Source of the DNA: Gammaproteobacteria bacterium
Lineage (GTDB): Bacteria > Pseudomonadota > Gammaproteobacteria > Steroidobacterales > Steroidobacteraceae
NCBI GenBank assembly: GCA_016874555.1
Contig: VGTW01000004.1
Location: 1-62,040, forward strand
Length of the DNA: 62,040 nt
Reading direction: 5' to 3'
Shown: one piece after another, positions 55,031-62,040 of the stretch
Position numbering within the stretch: the stretch's first letter is position 1
How the letters are laid out: each line of letters begins with the position of its first letter
Made by a program: the position numbers and the translations under genes
Notes under the pieces: generated by a model
Seen by the model: the letters and a program-made list of their open reading frames with translations, nothing else
What the model was told of the DNA's origin: nothing
Database searches by the model: none

Positions 55031-57025
55031 TTGAACAACGAAACCACCACAGCCCTTCCCGACCTCGAAAATATTCTGCCTGTGCTGCGGCAGTCGCTGG
55101 GGTGTGGCCGATATGCCGAGGTTCTGCAGGTGGCCGATGCCTACCTAGGCGGGAATCTTGGGCATCGCGAGCTGCTTTATCTCGTCGCGGTCGCGCAGCG
55201 CATGCTGCAGCGTATTCCCGCAGCCTTGGGTACTCTGGCTACGCTGCAATCCTTTCATCCAAAGTTCTCGCGGCTCTTTCAGGAGCGTGGGCACTGTCAT
55301 GTGTACACGCGCGATGCCGCAAAAGCCGTCGAAGCTTTCGAACAGGCCATTCGCTACAACCCGGCGTTGCCTGCAAGTTGGCAGGCGCTGGAGAAGCTCT
55401 ATCGCATCGTGGGTCGAACCCAGGACGCAGCCAATGCGGCAGGACACGTGGCCAAGCTCGCAAGCCTGCCGAGCGAAGTAGTCGCCGCGCGCAGCATGGT
55501 GGCCGATGGCGAGTTCGAAGATGCCGAGCGCACGACGCGCGCCTACCTCGCCTCCCATCCGGACGATGTCGAGGCCCTTAGGGTGCTGTCGATGATCGCT
55601 CGCCATTTCGAATACAACACCGATGCCGAGGTGCTGCTCGACAAGCTGCTCGCCAAGTCCCCCACCTACAACTCGGCGCGCTACGACCTCGTGCTCACGC
55701 TCGTGGATCTGCACAAACATCAACGAGCTCGTGAACAAGCCGAGATTTTATTGGGTGCCGAACCGCGCAATCCAGGCGTCCGTGTCACTTATGCAGGGAT
55801 TCTCATGGCACTCGGACAGGTCGATGAGTCGATCGAGCGCTATCAGCAGCTACTTAAGGAAATGCCGCGAGATGCCGAGCTGCACCAGTCACTCGGCCAT
55901 GCTCTCAAGACCAACGGCGAGGCTGCGAAGGCCATCGAGTGCTATCGGAGGGCCGTCGAACAGCGCCCCGATTTTGGCGAAGCTTACTGGAGTCTGGCCA
56001 ATCTTAAAACCTACCAGTTCCCTAAGACCGATCTCGAACGGATGCGTCACTTCGAGGCGCAGCCCTATCTGCAACACGCCGACCGGTGCCACCTGTGTTT
56101 TGCGTTGGGTAAGGCGCTCGAAGATCGTGGAGAGCATGCCGAGTCTTTCAGGTATTACGAGCGCGGCAACGCCCTCAAGAAAGAGGGCAGCCTGTATCGC
56201 GCCGCGGCGCAGGAACGTGCCGTGCGCCGGCAGATAGATATCTGCACACCCAAATTCTTTGCCGAGCGACGCGGCTGGGGCTACCCAGACGCCTCGCCGA
56301 TCTTCGTGCTGGGCCTGCCGCGCGCAGGCTCGACACTGCTCGAGCAAATTCTCGCCTCGCACTCGCAGGTCGAGGGCACGATGGAGCTCGCGAACATACC
56401 GCGACTCGTAGGCTCGCTAGGTAGTGGCGAAAAATTCGGCGACACACATTACCCGGGTGTGCTCACCGAACTCACGGCCGAACAATGCCGTGAGTTTGGC
56501 GAAGCCTATATTCGTGACACGCGGGTATACCGCAGCGGCGCACCGTTCTTCATCGACAAGATGCCGAACAATTTTCGCAACATCGCGCTTATTCAGCTCA
56601 TCTTGCCGAATGCCAAGATCATTGACGCGCGGCGCGATGCCATGGATTGTTGCTTCAGCAATTTTAAACAGCTCTATGCGAACGGACATCCGTTCTCGTA
56701 CGGCCTCGAAGATATCGGCCGGTATTACCGCGCCTATGTCGAACTGATGACCCATTGGGACACTGTCCTGCCCGGGCGCGTGCTCTGCGTTCGCCACGAA
56801 GAGGTACTCGCAGATCTCGAGAGCAGCGTACGCCGCATCCTCGATTATTGCGGGCTGCCCTTCGAGCAAGGCTGCATCGAGTTCCACCGCAATGAGCGTC
56901 GCGTCCACACCGCCAGCGCCGAGCAAGTGCGACGGCCCATCAATCGTGATGGCGTCGACCAGTGGCGCCCATACGAGCCGTGGCTTGGGCCGCTTAAAGA
57001 AGTGTTGGGCCCACTCGGCCGCTGA
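55031..57025 (+). CDS. TPR-repeat sulfotransferase family protein
   Basis: A 664-residue protein. Residues about 1-400 are tetratricopeptide repeats (for example AFEQAIRYNPALPASWQALEKLYR and ALGQVDESIERYQQLLKEMP). The C-terminal third is a sulfotransferase domain with the PAPS 5'-phosphosulfate loop FVLGLPRAGSTLLEQILASH and the 3'-phosphate site DARRDAMDCCFSNF. It would move sulfate from PAPS to an unknown acceptor, with the TPR part binding the partner. The first in-frame codon after the terminator is a TTG at 55031; no good ribosome site is seen, and a GTG at 55081 is the alternative. Expression may rely on terminator read-through. Confidence 0.85.
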   Translation: MNNETTTALPDLENILPVLRQSLGCGRYAEVLQVADAYLGGNLGHRELLYLVAVAQRMLQRIPAALGTLATLQSFHPKFSRLFQERGHCHVYTRDAAKAVEAFEQAIRYNPALPASWQALEKLYRIVGRTQDAANAAGHVAKLASLPSEVVAARSMVADGEFEDAERTTRAYLASHPDDVEALRVLSMIARHFEYNTDAEVLLDKLLAKSPTYNSARYDLVLTLVDLHKHQRAREQAEILLGAEPRNPGVRVTYAGILMALGQVDESIERYQQLLKEMPRDAELHQSLGHALKTNGEAAKAIECYRRAVEQRPDFGEAYWSLANLKTYQFPKTDLERMRHFEAQPYLQHADRCHLCFALGKALEDRGEHAESFRYYERGNALKKEGSLYRAAAQERAVRRQIDICTPKFFAERRGWGYPDASPIFVLGLPRAGSTLLEQILASHSQVEGTMELANIPRLVGSLGSGEKFGDTHYPGVLTELTAEQCREFGEAYIRDTRVYRSGAPFFIDKMPNNFRNIALIQLILPNAKIIDARRDAMDCCFSNFKQLYANGHPFSYGLEDIGRYYRAYVELMTHWDTVLPGRVLCVRHEEVLADLESSVRRILDYCGLPFEQGCIEFHRNERRVHTASAEQVRRPINRDGVDQWRPYEPWLGPLKEVLGPLGR

Positions 57026-58234
57026 TCAGTGCGTTGTCTCGATCCGATCGAAATCTAGCGTCCGGTCTTCTGGCGATGAGTTGATCGCAGCCACCCGCTC
57101 GCGGTGGGCGTAGAGCAGATACGCGATGCAGGCGAGATAAATGGCCACCACCACGCTACCGATCCACTGAATGCGTAACCACTGCGTCTGGAACATTACC
57201 GCGAGCGCAAATAACAGAACCACGTTCATGGTGATGTGCCTGGCGCGGCCGAGACGACTGACCGTAAGCCCTAAGTTGTCGCTGTAAAGACGGATCAGAC
57301 TGTCGAGCGAGTTGATCACGAAAGTGATACCGACGACGATCATCGAGAGATTCACGAGTCCTGCGGTCGCGATCGCATTCACGTGATAGTGGTAGAGCAC
57401 GGCAAACCAGATCGCGATCGGAATCGACGGAATCGTCAGCAGCGCGAGCAACAATTGCCAAGTACGCAAGCCCCCGACGAAGCGTGACGTGAACTGCCCG
57501 ATCATGATCGACCAGGCAAACCACCAAAAAAGATAAAACTCGTGGTACTCGTTCATCGGCAGCACGAATTTATCGAGGTTCTCGAAGTATCCACTGATAT
57601 CGAGCAGATGCTCGCCCAAGATTGTCGGCGTCATACCAGCGTAAATGGCCATGCCGACGATCAACGTGAGAAACAACCATACCGATCCAACGCTGAGAAA
57701 GCGTAAGAATTTTAAATCAGTCGCTGATATCGACGCCAATAAAATCACCGAAAGAGCGATTAGATAAAACGCAGCGATGACCGTCTTGCCGTCACCCGCC
57801 GCCGGGATGTAACTCGGCAGGTAGCTGAGAAATAACGAAGCCGTGAACGCACAGGTGCCGATGATCACAATATTATTGAGCCACTTGACGGCAGGGATCT
57901 CGAAAAATCCGACGCGTGGCTCGATCACACAAAAGTAGAAACTGGTCAGAAAGTAAAACGACCAGATCATGAATCCCCAAAAACCGAATTCGATCGCAAG
58001 CGGGTTGGTGAAGGCGTACTCCGGATTGGCAGCCGTGTCGGCATAGACCGGAAATTCGGTCAGCGGGAACATGATCAGACCGACGTCGAGCCCGGAGGTG
58101 AAGAGGATCGCGATGAACGTGAACAAGGGCACCGGGGTCACCCCGACGCAGCGAACGTCGCCCCATTTCCAAAGACAGAATGCGACCAGCGACAAGACCA
58201 GCAATACACCCACCGAGATGATGATCGTCAGCAC
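57026..58234 (-). CDS. Short divergent BCCT-like membrane transporter
   Basis: A 402-residue polytopic membrane protein, about a hundred residues shorter than ordinary BCCT carriers. The BCCT helix 8 signature is recognisable as FYLFWWFAWSIMIGQFTSRF, and VIEPRVGFF aligns with the conserved AEP of helix 3. The glycine stretch GMGIG preceding that segment in betaine carriers is absent; the equivalent region reads FLTSFYFC. Around ten to eleven helices are predicted. The start is a GTG at 58234 with GGGGTGG upstream. Its stop abuts the sulfotransferase stop. It may carry a substrate other than trimethylammonium compounds. Confidence 0.72.
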   Translation of the reverse strand: MLTIIISVGVLLVLSLVAFCLWKWGDVRCVGVTPVPLFTFIAILFTSGLDVGLIMFPLTEFPVYADTAANPEYAFTNPLAIEFGFWGFMIWSFYFLTSFYFCVIEPRVGFFEIPAVKWLNNIVIIGTCAFTASLFLSYLPSYIPAAGDGKTVIAAFYLIALSVILLASISATDLKFLRFLSVGSVWLFLTLIVGMAIYAGMTPTILGEHLLDISGYFENLDKFVLPMNEYHEFYLFWWFAWSIMIGQFTSRFVGGLRTWQLLLALLTIPSIPIAIWFAVLYHYHVNAIATAGLVNLSMIVVGITFVINSLDSLIRLYSDNLGLTVSRLGRARHITMNVVLLFALAVMFQTQWLRIQWIGSVVVAIYLACIAYLLYAHRERVAAINSSPEDRTLDFDRIETTH

Positions 58235-58339
58235 CGCCCACCCCGTACTAGATCGCCCCTACTGGAGATAAACCCTACCACGACCGTAACTCGCCGAAAG
58301 TCGCTATGATTAACTCGTTGATATTCGGGGGACTGACTC

Positions 58340-59683
58340 GTGCAAGAGAACGATAAAAACGCGTCAAACGCCTCACCCACCGTACCCGTCGCGTCCGACT
58401 CCGCTTTCACGCGTTGGTATGTGCTGTTGGCCATGGTTGGGGTCTATGCGCTCAGCATCGCTGATCGCTATGTGATCTCCACCCTGCTCGAGCCGATCCG
58501 TCTCGAACTGCAACTCACCGACTCCGGAATAGCCTTCCTCACCGGTGTGTCGCTCGCGCTGTTTTATGTACTGTTCGGTTTCCCGATGTCCTGGCTCATC
58601 GACCGCTACAGCCGGCGAAACATCATCGCGCTCTCGGTCATCGCCTGGTCGGCCATGACCACATTCTGCGGTCTTGCACAAAATTACTGGCAACTGCTGA
58701 TCTCGCGTATCGGTGTCGGAGTGGGTGAGGCGGGTGGCACACCTGGCGCGAGCTCGATTCTCTCCGATTACTTCCCGGCCTCGCAGCGACCCATGGCGCT
58801 CACCGTGTTCGCGCTCGGCGCATCCATCGGCGCCTGGGTCGGCGCCGACGTCGCCGGACAACTCGCCGACCTTTACGGCTGGCGCTCGGTATTTCTTTGG
58901 TTAGGCATTCCAGGCGTCATCTTTGGGCTGCTGATTTTCTTCACCATCCGTGAACCGCGCCGCGGGCAACTCGATCTTAATGCAGCCGAACAAGCGCCGG
59001 ACTTTATGACCACGATGCGTTATCTCTGGACGCAGCGCTCGGCAGTGCACGTGATGATCGGCAGCGCCCTCACCGCACTCTGGGGCTGGGGACTCATTTG
59101 GTGGACGCCAACCTTCCTGATGCGTAATTTCGGGCTCACGGCGGGCGAAGCCGGGGCCTTGACCGGCCCGATGCACCTGATCGGGGGCAGCCTTGCCACC
59201 GTGTTCACCGCCTGGTTGGTAGCACGCCCCTCCATGGCCGACCCGCGACGCGTGGTCTGGCTGATGGGCGCCGTCATCGGCATGGCCTCGGTCGTCTCGT
59301 GGTTCATCTACACCAGCCAGTCGCTGGCCACCATCGAGATCCTGTTCTGGATCTTCATCCCCGCGATCTATTTCTACATCGGGCCCTGCTTCGGCCTGCT
59401 GAACAATCTCGCTGAACCCCGTATGCGGGCCATCTTCTGTGCGTCGACCTTGTTCGTCGCCAATGTGGGCAATCTGATCATCGCACCACAGCTCGTCGGC
59501 TGGCTGAGTGACTCGTATATCGCAGACGGTATGAACAACGCCGAATCCCTGCGCAGCGCGATGCTGTGGCTCGTGCCCACGGGACTCTGGGCCACCTTCC
59601 ATTATTTTTGGTCGGCACGGCAAATCGTCGGCGATCAAGTACGGGCCACGGGCATCGATCCGATTGCCGAGGCTCGTACATGA
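58340..59683 (+). CDS. MFS transporter (spinster-like subgroup)
   Basis: A 447-residue twelve-helix major facilitator. The first helix contains VGVYALSIADRYVIS, typical of the spinster-like/phthalate-type group. The loop 2-3 motif is WLIDRYSRRNIIA, and RIGVGVGEAGGTPGASSILSDYFP is the helix 4 signature. The GTG at 58340 has GGGGGA eight bases before it. Its stop overlaps the following binding-protein ATG as ATGA, so it is in one operon with a polyamine-type ABC importer, an unusual mix. Substrate unknown; organic acids or amines are plausible. Confidence 0.88.
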   Translation: MQENDKNASNASPTVPVASDSAFTRWYVLLAMVGVYALSIADRYVISTLLEPIRLELQLTDSGIAFLTGVSLALFYVLFGFPMSWLIDRYSRRNIIALSVIAWSAMTTFCGLAQNYWQLLISRIGVGVGEAGGTPGASSILSDYFPASQRPMALTVFALGASIGAWVGADVAGQLADLYGWRSVFLWLGIPGVIFGLLIFFTIREPRRGQLDLNAAEQAPDFMTTMRYLWTQRSAVHVMIGSALTALWGWGLIWWTPTFLMRNFGLTAGEAGALTGPMHLIGGSLATVFTAWLVARPSMADPRRVVWLMGAVIGMASVVSWFIYTSQSLATIEILFWIFIPAIYFYIGPCFGLLNNLAEPRMRAIFCASTLFVANVGNLIIAPQLVGWLSDSYIADGMNNAESLRSAMLWLVPTGLWATFHYFWSARQIVGDQVRATGIDPIAEART

Positions 59684-60753
59684 CCGGGTGGCCCCTGATC
59701 TTGCGCAAGGCGCTATGGGTGGGCTTGCTGAGTTGCTGCGCGTCGATTGCGAACGCAGCCGGCGGTACGCTGCGTATCATAACTTGGGCCGATTATGTGC
59801 CCGCTGATGTAGTCGCGCAGTTCACCAAAGAAACCAGCATCAAGGTCGAGGTTGCGCTCTCCAATAACGAAGAGATGATCTCCAAGTTGCGCGCGACACG
59901 CGGCGCGGGCTTCGATCTGGCCCAACCCTCGCAAGATCGCATCCTCGGACCCCAACAAGAATTCGGTATCTACAAGCCGATTGATCTTGCCAAGGTTCAG
60001 GTCGATCGTATTCAACCCGATCTGCTCGCGACGGTACGTCGTAACGCCACGGTCGGCGGCCGTCTCTATGCCCTGCCCTATGTTTGGGGGGCCGAAGGAC
60101 TGGTGGTCAATACCAAGCGCGTGCAGATCAATGATTATCTCGATCTCTGCCGTGCCGATCTGCGCGGTCGTACTTCGGTGCGCTTGCGTCGTCCGACGTT
60201 GATGGCCTTCGCACTTGCGATGGACAAAGATCCGTTTGCGCTCTACGGCGACACCAAAGCCTATACCGCACTGATGGAACAAGTCGGTGCGCGGCTCATC
60301 GCCTGCAAGGCCAACTTCCGGTTCTTTTTCGACAATCGCGATCAACTCCTGAACGGCATGCGCTCTGGCGAATTGCACGCCGCGATGATGTGGGACTCCG
60401 GCGGTTGGAAACTCAACCGCGAAAATCCCGACATCAAATTCATTGCGCCGAAATCGGGTGCGCTCGGCTGGCTCGACACCTACGCCCTGCCGGCGCGCGG
60501 CAAGAACGAGGCGGCAGCCTACGCCTGGATCAACTTCACCCTGCGACCCGAGATCGCGGCGCGCATCGCAAAGTCCATTGGCAATTTCTCGGCCGCCAAG
60601 GGCGCCGATCAACTCACCGATCCCATGCTGCGCGCACAGTTCGCGGCGAGCTTTCCGCAGGGCTTCCAGAGCGTACGCTGGTATCCGGCGATCCCGCCCG
60701 GTCTCGAAGAAATCGAAGGCCGCATACTCGATCGCGTTAAGGCGGCCAAATAA
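59680..60753 (+). CDS. Periplasmic polyamine-type ABC substrate-binding protein
   Basis: A 357-residue PotD/PotF-family binding protein with a cleavable signal peptide (1-26, ending SIANA). The ligand cleft keeps the Trp-x-Asp-Tyr pattern (ITWADYV) near the N-terminus, YVWGAEGLVVNTKRV and GWLDTYALPARG. But the usual WSGD segment is WDSGGWKLN, so the amine-binding set differs from the PotF at 8092. It may prefer spermidine or another cationic molecule. The ATG at 59680 overlaps the MFS stop by four bases, and the ATPase gene follows after twelve. Confidence 0.88.
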   Translation: MTGWPLILRKALWVGLLSCCASIANAAGGTLRIITWADYVPADVVAQFTKETSIKVEVALSNNEEMISKLRATRGAGFDLAQPSQDRILGPQQEFGIYKPIDLAKVQVDRIQPDLLATVRRNATVGGRLYALPYVWGAEGLVVNTKRVQINDYLDLCRADLRGRTSVRLRRPTLMAFALAMDKDPFALYGDTKAYTALMEQVGARLIACKANFRFFFDNRDQLLNGMRSGELHAAMMWDSGGWKLNRENPDIKFIAPKSGALGWLDTYALPARGKNEAAAYAWINFTLRPEIAARIAKSIGNFSAAKGADQLTDPMLRAQFAASFPQGFQSVRWYPAIPPGLEEIEGRILDRVKAAK

Positions 60754-60765
60754 ATCGCCGCTTGC

Positions 60766-61878
60766 ATGACGACCTTCGATCTCGAAACCAAGGCCCTCAG
60801 CAAGCAGTTCGCTACACACACCGCGGTCGATGCGCTGTCGTTCGGCGTTGAACGCGGCAGCTTTTTCTCAATCCTCGGCCCCTCAGGCTGTGGCAAAACC
60901 ACCCTGCTGCGCATGATCGCGGGGTTCATCGAACCTGACAGCGGCGACGTTGAGATCGGCGGTCGCAGCATGCGCGGCGTGCCACCCAATCGCCGACCCG
61001 TAAACATGGTGTTCCAGCAGCTCGCGCTGTTTCCGATGATGTCGGTGGGCGAAAATGTCGCCTATGGCCTCGCGAGGCGCGGCGTCTCGCGTATCGATCG
61101 CGAGCGCAAGGCGGCTGAGATGCTCGAGCGTGTCGGCCTGCCGGGTTCAGCCGCGAAGCGGGTCGATCAGCTCTCGGGCGGACAGCGTCAGCGCGTTGCC
61201 ATCGCACGCAGTCTCGTAGTCGAGCCTACGCTGTTGCTGCTCGACGAACCGCTCGGTGCGCTCGATCTCAAACTGCGCGAGCGCATGAAGATCGAGCTCA
61301 AACAATTGCAAGCGGCGTTCGGTACCACCTTTCTCTACATCACCCACGATCAATCCGAAGCACTCGTGCTCTCTGATCGAGTGGCCGTCATGAATAGCGG
61401 CCGCTTCGAACAGCTTGGAACGCCACAGGAACTCTATTACTTGCCCACGACGCCCTTTGTCGCCGGTTTTGTCGGCGCCAACAATCGCATCGACGGCCAG
61501 GTGTCCGCGATCGATGGCGACCTTGCAGAGATTCGCTCTGCAGCAGGCTGGACCGTGAAAGCCCGTCGGCATGGCACGCTCAAGCCGGGAGATGCCGCAA
61601 CGGCCTTCGTTCGCCCCGAAGTCGCAGTGCTCGCTCGCTCGACGGCCGACCTTGCGCTCGCGGAACCGGCAGCGGTGCATCAAGGCACGGTCGAGAGCCT
61701 GCTGTTCGATGGCGCCAATTCGGCGGTGCTGCTGCGCGAGCAGGCGAGTCTCTGCGAATTCCGCGTGGCTCTTCCGCAAACCGGACGCTATGCCGACTTG
61801 AAGGTGAACGAACCCGTGTTCTTCAGCTTCGCTGCGGACCGTGCCGTGTGCTTTGCCGCCGGGTCTTCCCATGGCTGA
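60766..61878 (+). CDS. Polyamine-type ABC transporter ATP-binding protein (PotA-like)
   Basis: ATPase of the second polyamine-type importer, 370 residues. Walker A GPSGCGKTT (38-46), Q-loop VFQQLALFP, signature LSGGQRQRVAIARSL (136-150), Walker B LLLLDEP with Asp160 and Glu161, and switch His194 in ITHDQSEAL are intact. The C-terminal TOBE domain (about 240-370) matches PotA-type regulation. ATG at 60766. It overlaps the downstream permease start by eight bases. It is a paralogue of PotG at 6909, not a copy, and belongs to an independent operon. Confidence 0.93.
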   Translation: MTTFDLETKALSKQFATHTAVDALSFGVERGSFFSILGPSGCGKTTLLRMIAGFIEPDSGDVEIGGRSMRGVPPNRRPVNMVFQQLALFPMMSVGENVAYGLARRGVSRIDRERKAAEMLERVGLPGSAAKRVDQLSGGQRQRVAIARSLVVEPTLLLLDEPLGALDLKLRERMKIELKQLQAAFGTTFLYITHDQSEALVLSDRVAVMNSGRFEQLGTPQELYYLPTTPFVAGFVGANNRIDGQVSAIDGDLAEIRSAAGWTVKARRHGTLKPGDAATAFVRPEVAVLARSTADLALAEPAAVHQGTVESLLFDGANSAVLLREQASLCEFRVALPQTGRYADLKVNEPVFFSFAADRAVCFAAGSSHG

Positions 61879-62040
61879 GGCCACGGCCAGCGCCTCGCAG
61901 CGGCTTGTTCTTTGGTTGCTGCTGGCGCCGGCGCTGATCTGGCTCTTCGGGCTGATCCTGTTGCCGCATCTCGATCTCGCCCTGCTGTCGCTACGCGAAC
62001 GCACAGGCCCGGGCGAATATGCCTTTGGGCTGGCGCAATA
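61871..62040 (+). CDS. ABC transporter permease, polyamine type, N-terminus only (cut by window edge)
   Basis: ATG at 61871 overlaps the ATPase stop. The 56 codons present begin MAEATASASQRLVLWLLLAP and continue into one membrane helix (LIWLFGLILLPHLDLALLSL), then RERTGPGEYAFGL. This is the usual start of PotB/PotH-type permeases, where the first helix precedes a periplasmic segment. Length and EAA loop are outside the window. Order binding protein, ATPase, permease supports the assignment. Confidence 0.88.
   Translation, partial: MAEATASASQRLVLWLLLAPALIWLFGLILLPHLDLALLSLRERTGPGEYAFGLAQ

Noticed and set aside
59713-60819. A 368-codon minus-strand frame opposite the second polyamine-binding protein
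   Set aside because: Antisense shadow; the plus strand has a signal peptide, ligand motifs and translational coupling on both sides.

Overview
The window is GC-rich chromosomal DNA from a gammaproteobacterium with an environmental, amino-acid and polyamine catabolic lifestyle. A single-chain RlmKL rRNA methyltransferase, a homodimeric-type AceE, PuuA/PuuB/PuuD enzymes, TorF and BtuM all fit Gammaproteobacteria. The neighbouring TonB-receptor and TPR-sulfotransferase genes hint at a Steroidobacter- or Nevskia-like lineage, but this placement is inference. I saw no rRNA, tRNA, CRISPR array, insertion sequence or phage gene.

Positions 1-15.7 kb are dominated by polyamine use. Agmatine deiminase (cut by the window start) is divergent from isocitrate dehydrogenase. 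A long minus-strand operon runs puuD, puuA, a SpuC-like aminotransferase, potF, potG, potH, potI, then a cystathionine-synthase-family PLP enzyme. It ends in a remnant where a lipoprotein beta-helix gene and a diheme cytochrome gene have been joined by an internal deletion. A second puuA paralogue and puuB leave in the opposite direction from the same 183-bp intergenic region. Together these import putrescine, glutamylate it, oxidise it and release GABA, with a parallel transaminase route.

Positions 15.7-31 kb hold an RND efflux pump with its adaptor, rlmKL overlapping a DnaQ/GIY-YIG fusion nuclease, a TorF-type outer-membrane protein, and a vitamin B12 uptake unit (cobalamin riboswitch, btuB, BtuM-like solitary transporter). 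SelO, a MOSC protein and a fatty acid desaturase follow.

Positions 31-44 kb hold putA (proline to glutamate), an orphan aceE, a Tat-exported multicopper oxidase with a TolC-family lipoprotein, a cupin, a degraded small membrane protein gene, an acyl-CoA synthetase and a photolyase/cryptochrome-like flavoprotein.

Positions 43.8-52 kb hold the best candidate for an undescribed pathway: a tightly packed five-gene minus-strand operon (aldehyde dehydrogenase, enolase-superfamily enzyme, GMC oxidoreductase, BCCT transporter, exported alpha/beta hydrolase). It is divergent from an exported serine hydrolase. This looks like hydrolysis outside the cytoplasm, uptake, then oxidation of an onium-type compound. 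The enolase-superfamily member has glycine where the first metal-ligand aspartate normally lies.

Positions 52-62 kb hold a TonB-dependent receptor ending in a clear terminator, a TPR-sulfotransferase, a short divergent BCCT-like protein, and a second polyamine-type ABC transporter whose genes are translationally coupled to an MFS transporter. This last operon runs off the right edge.
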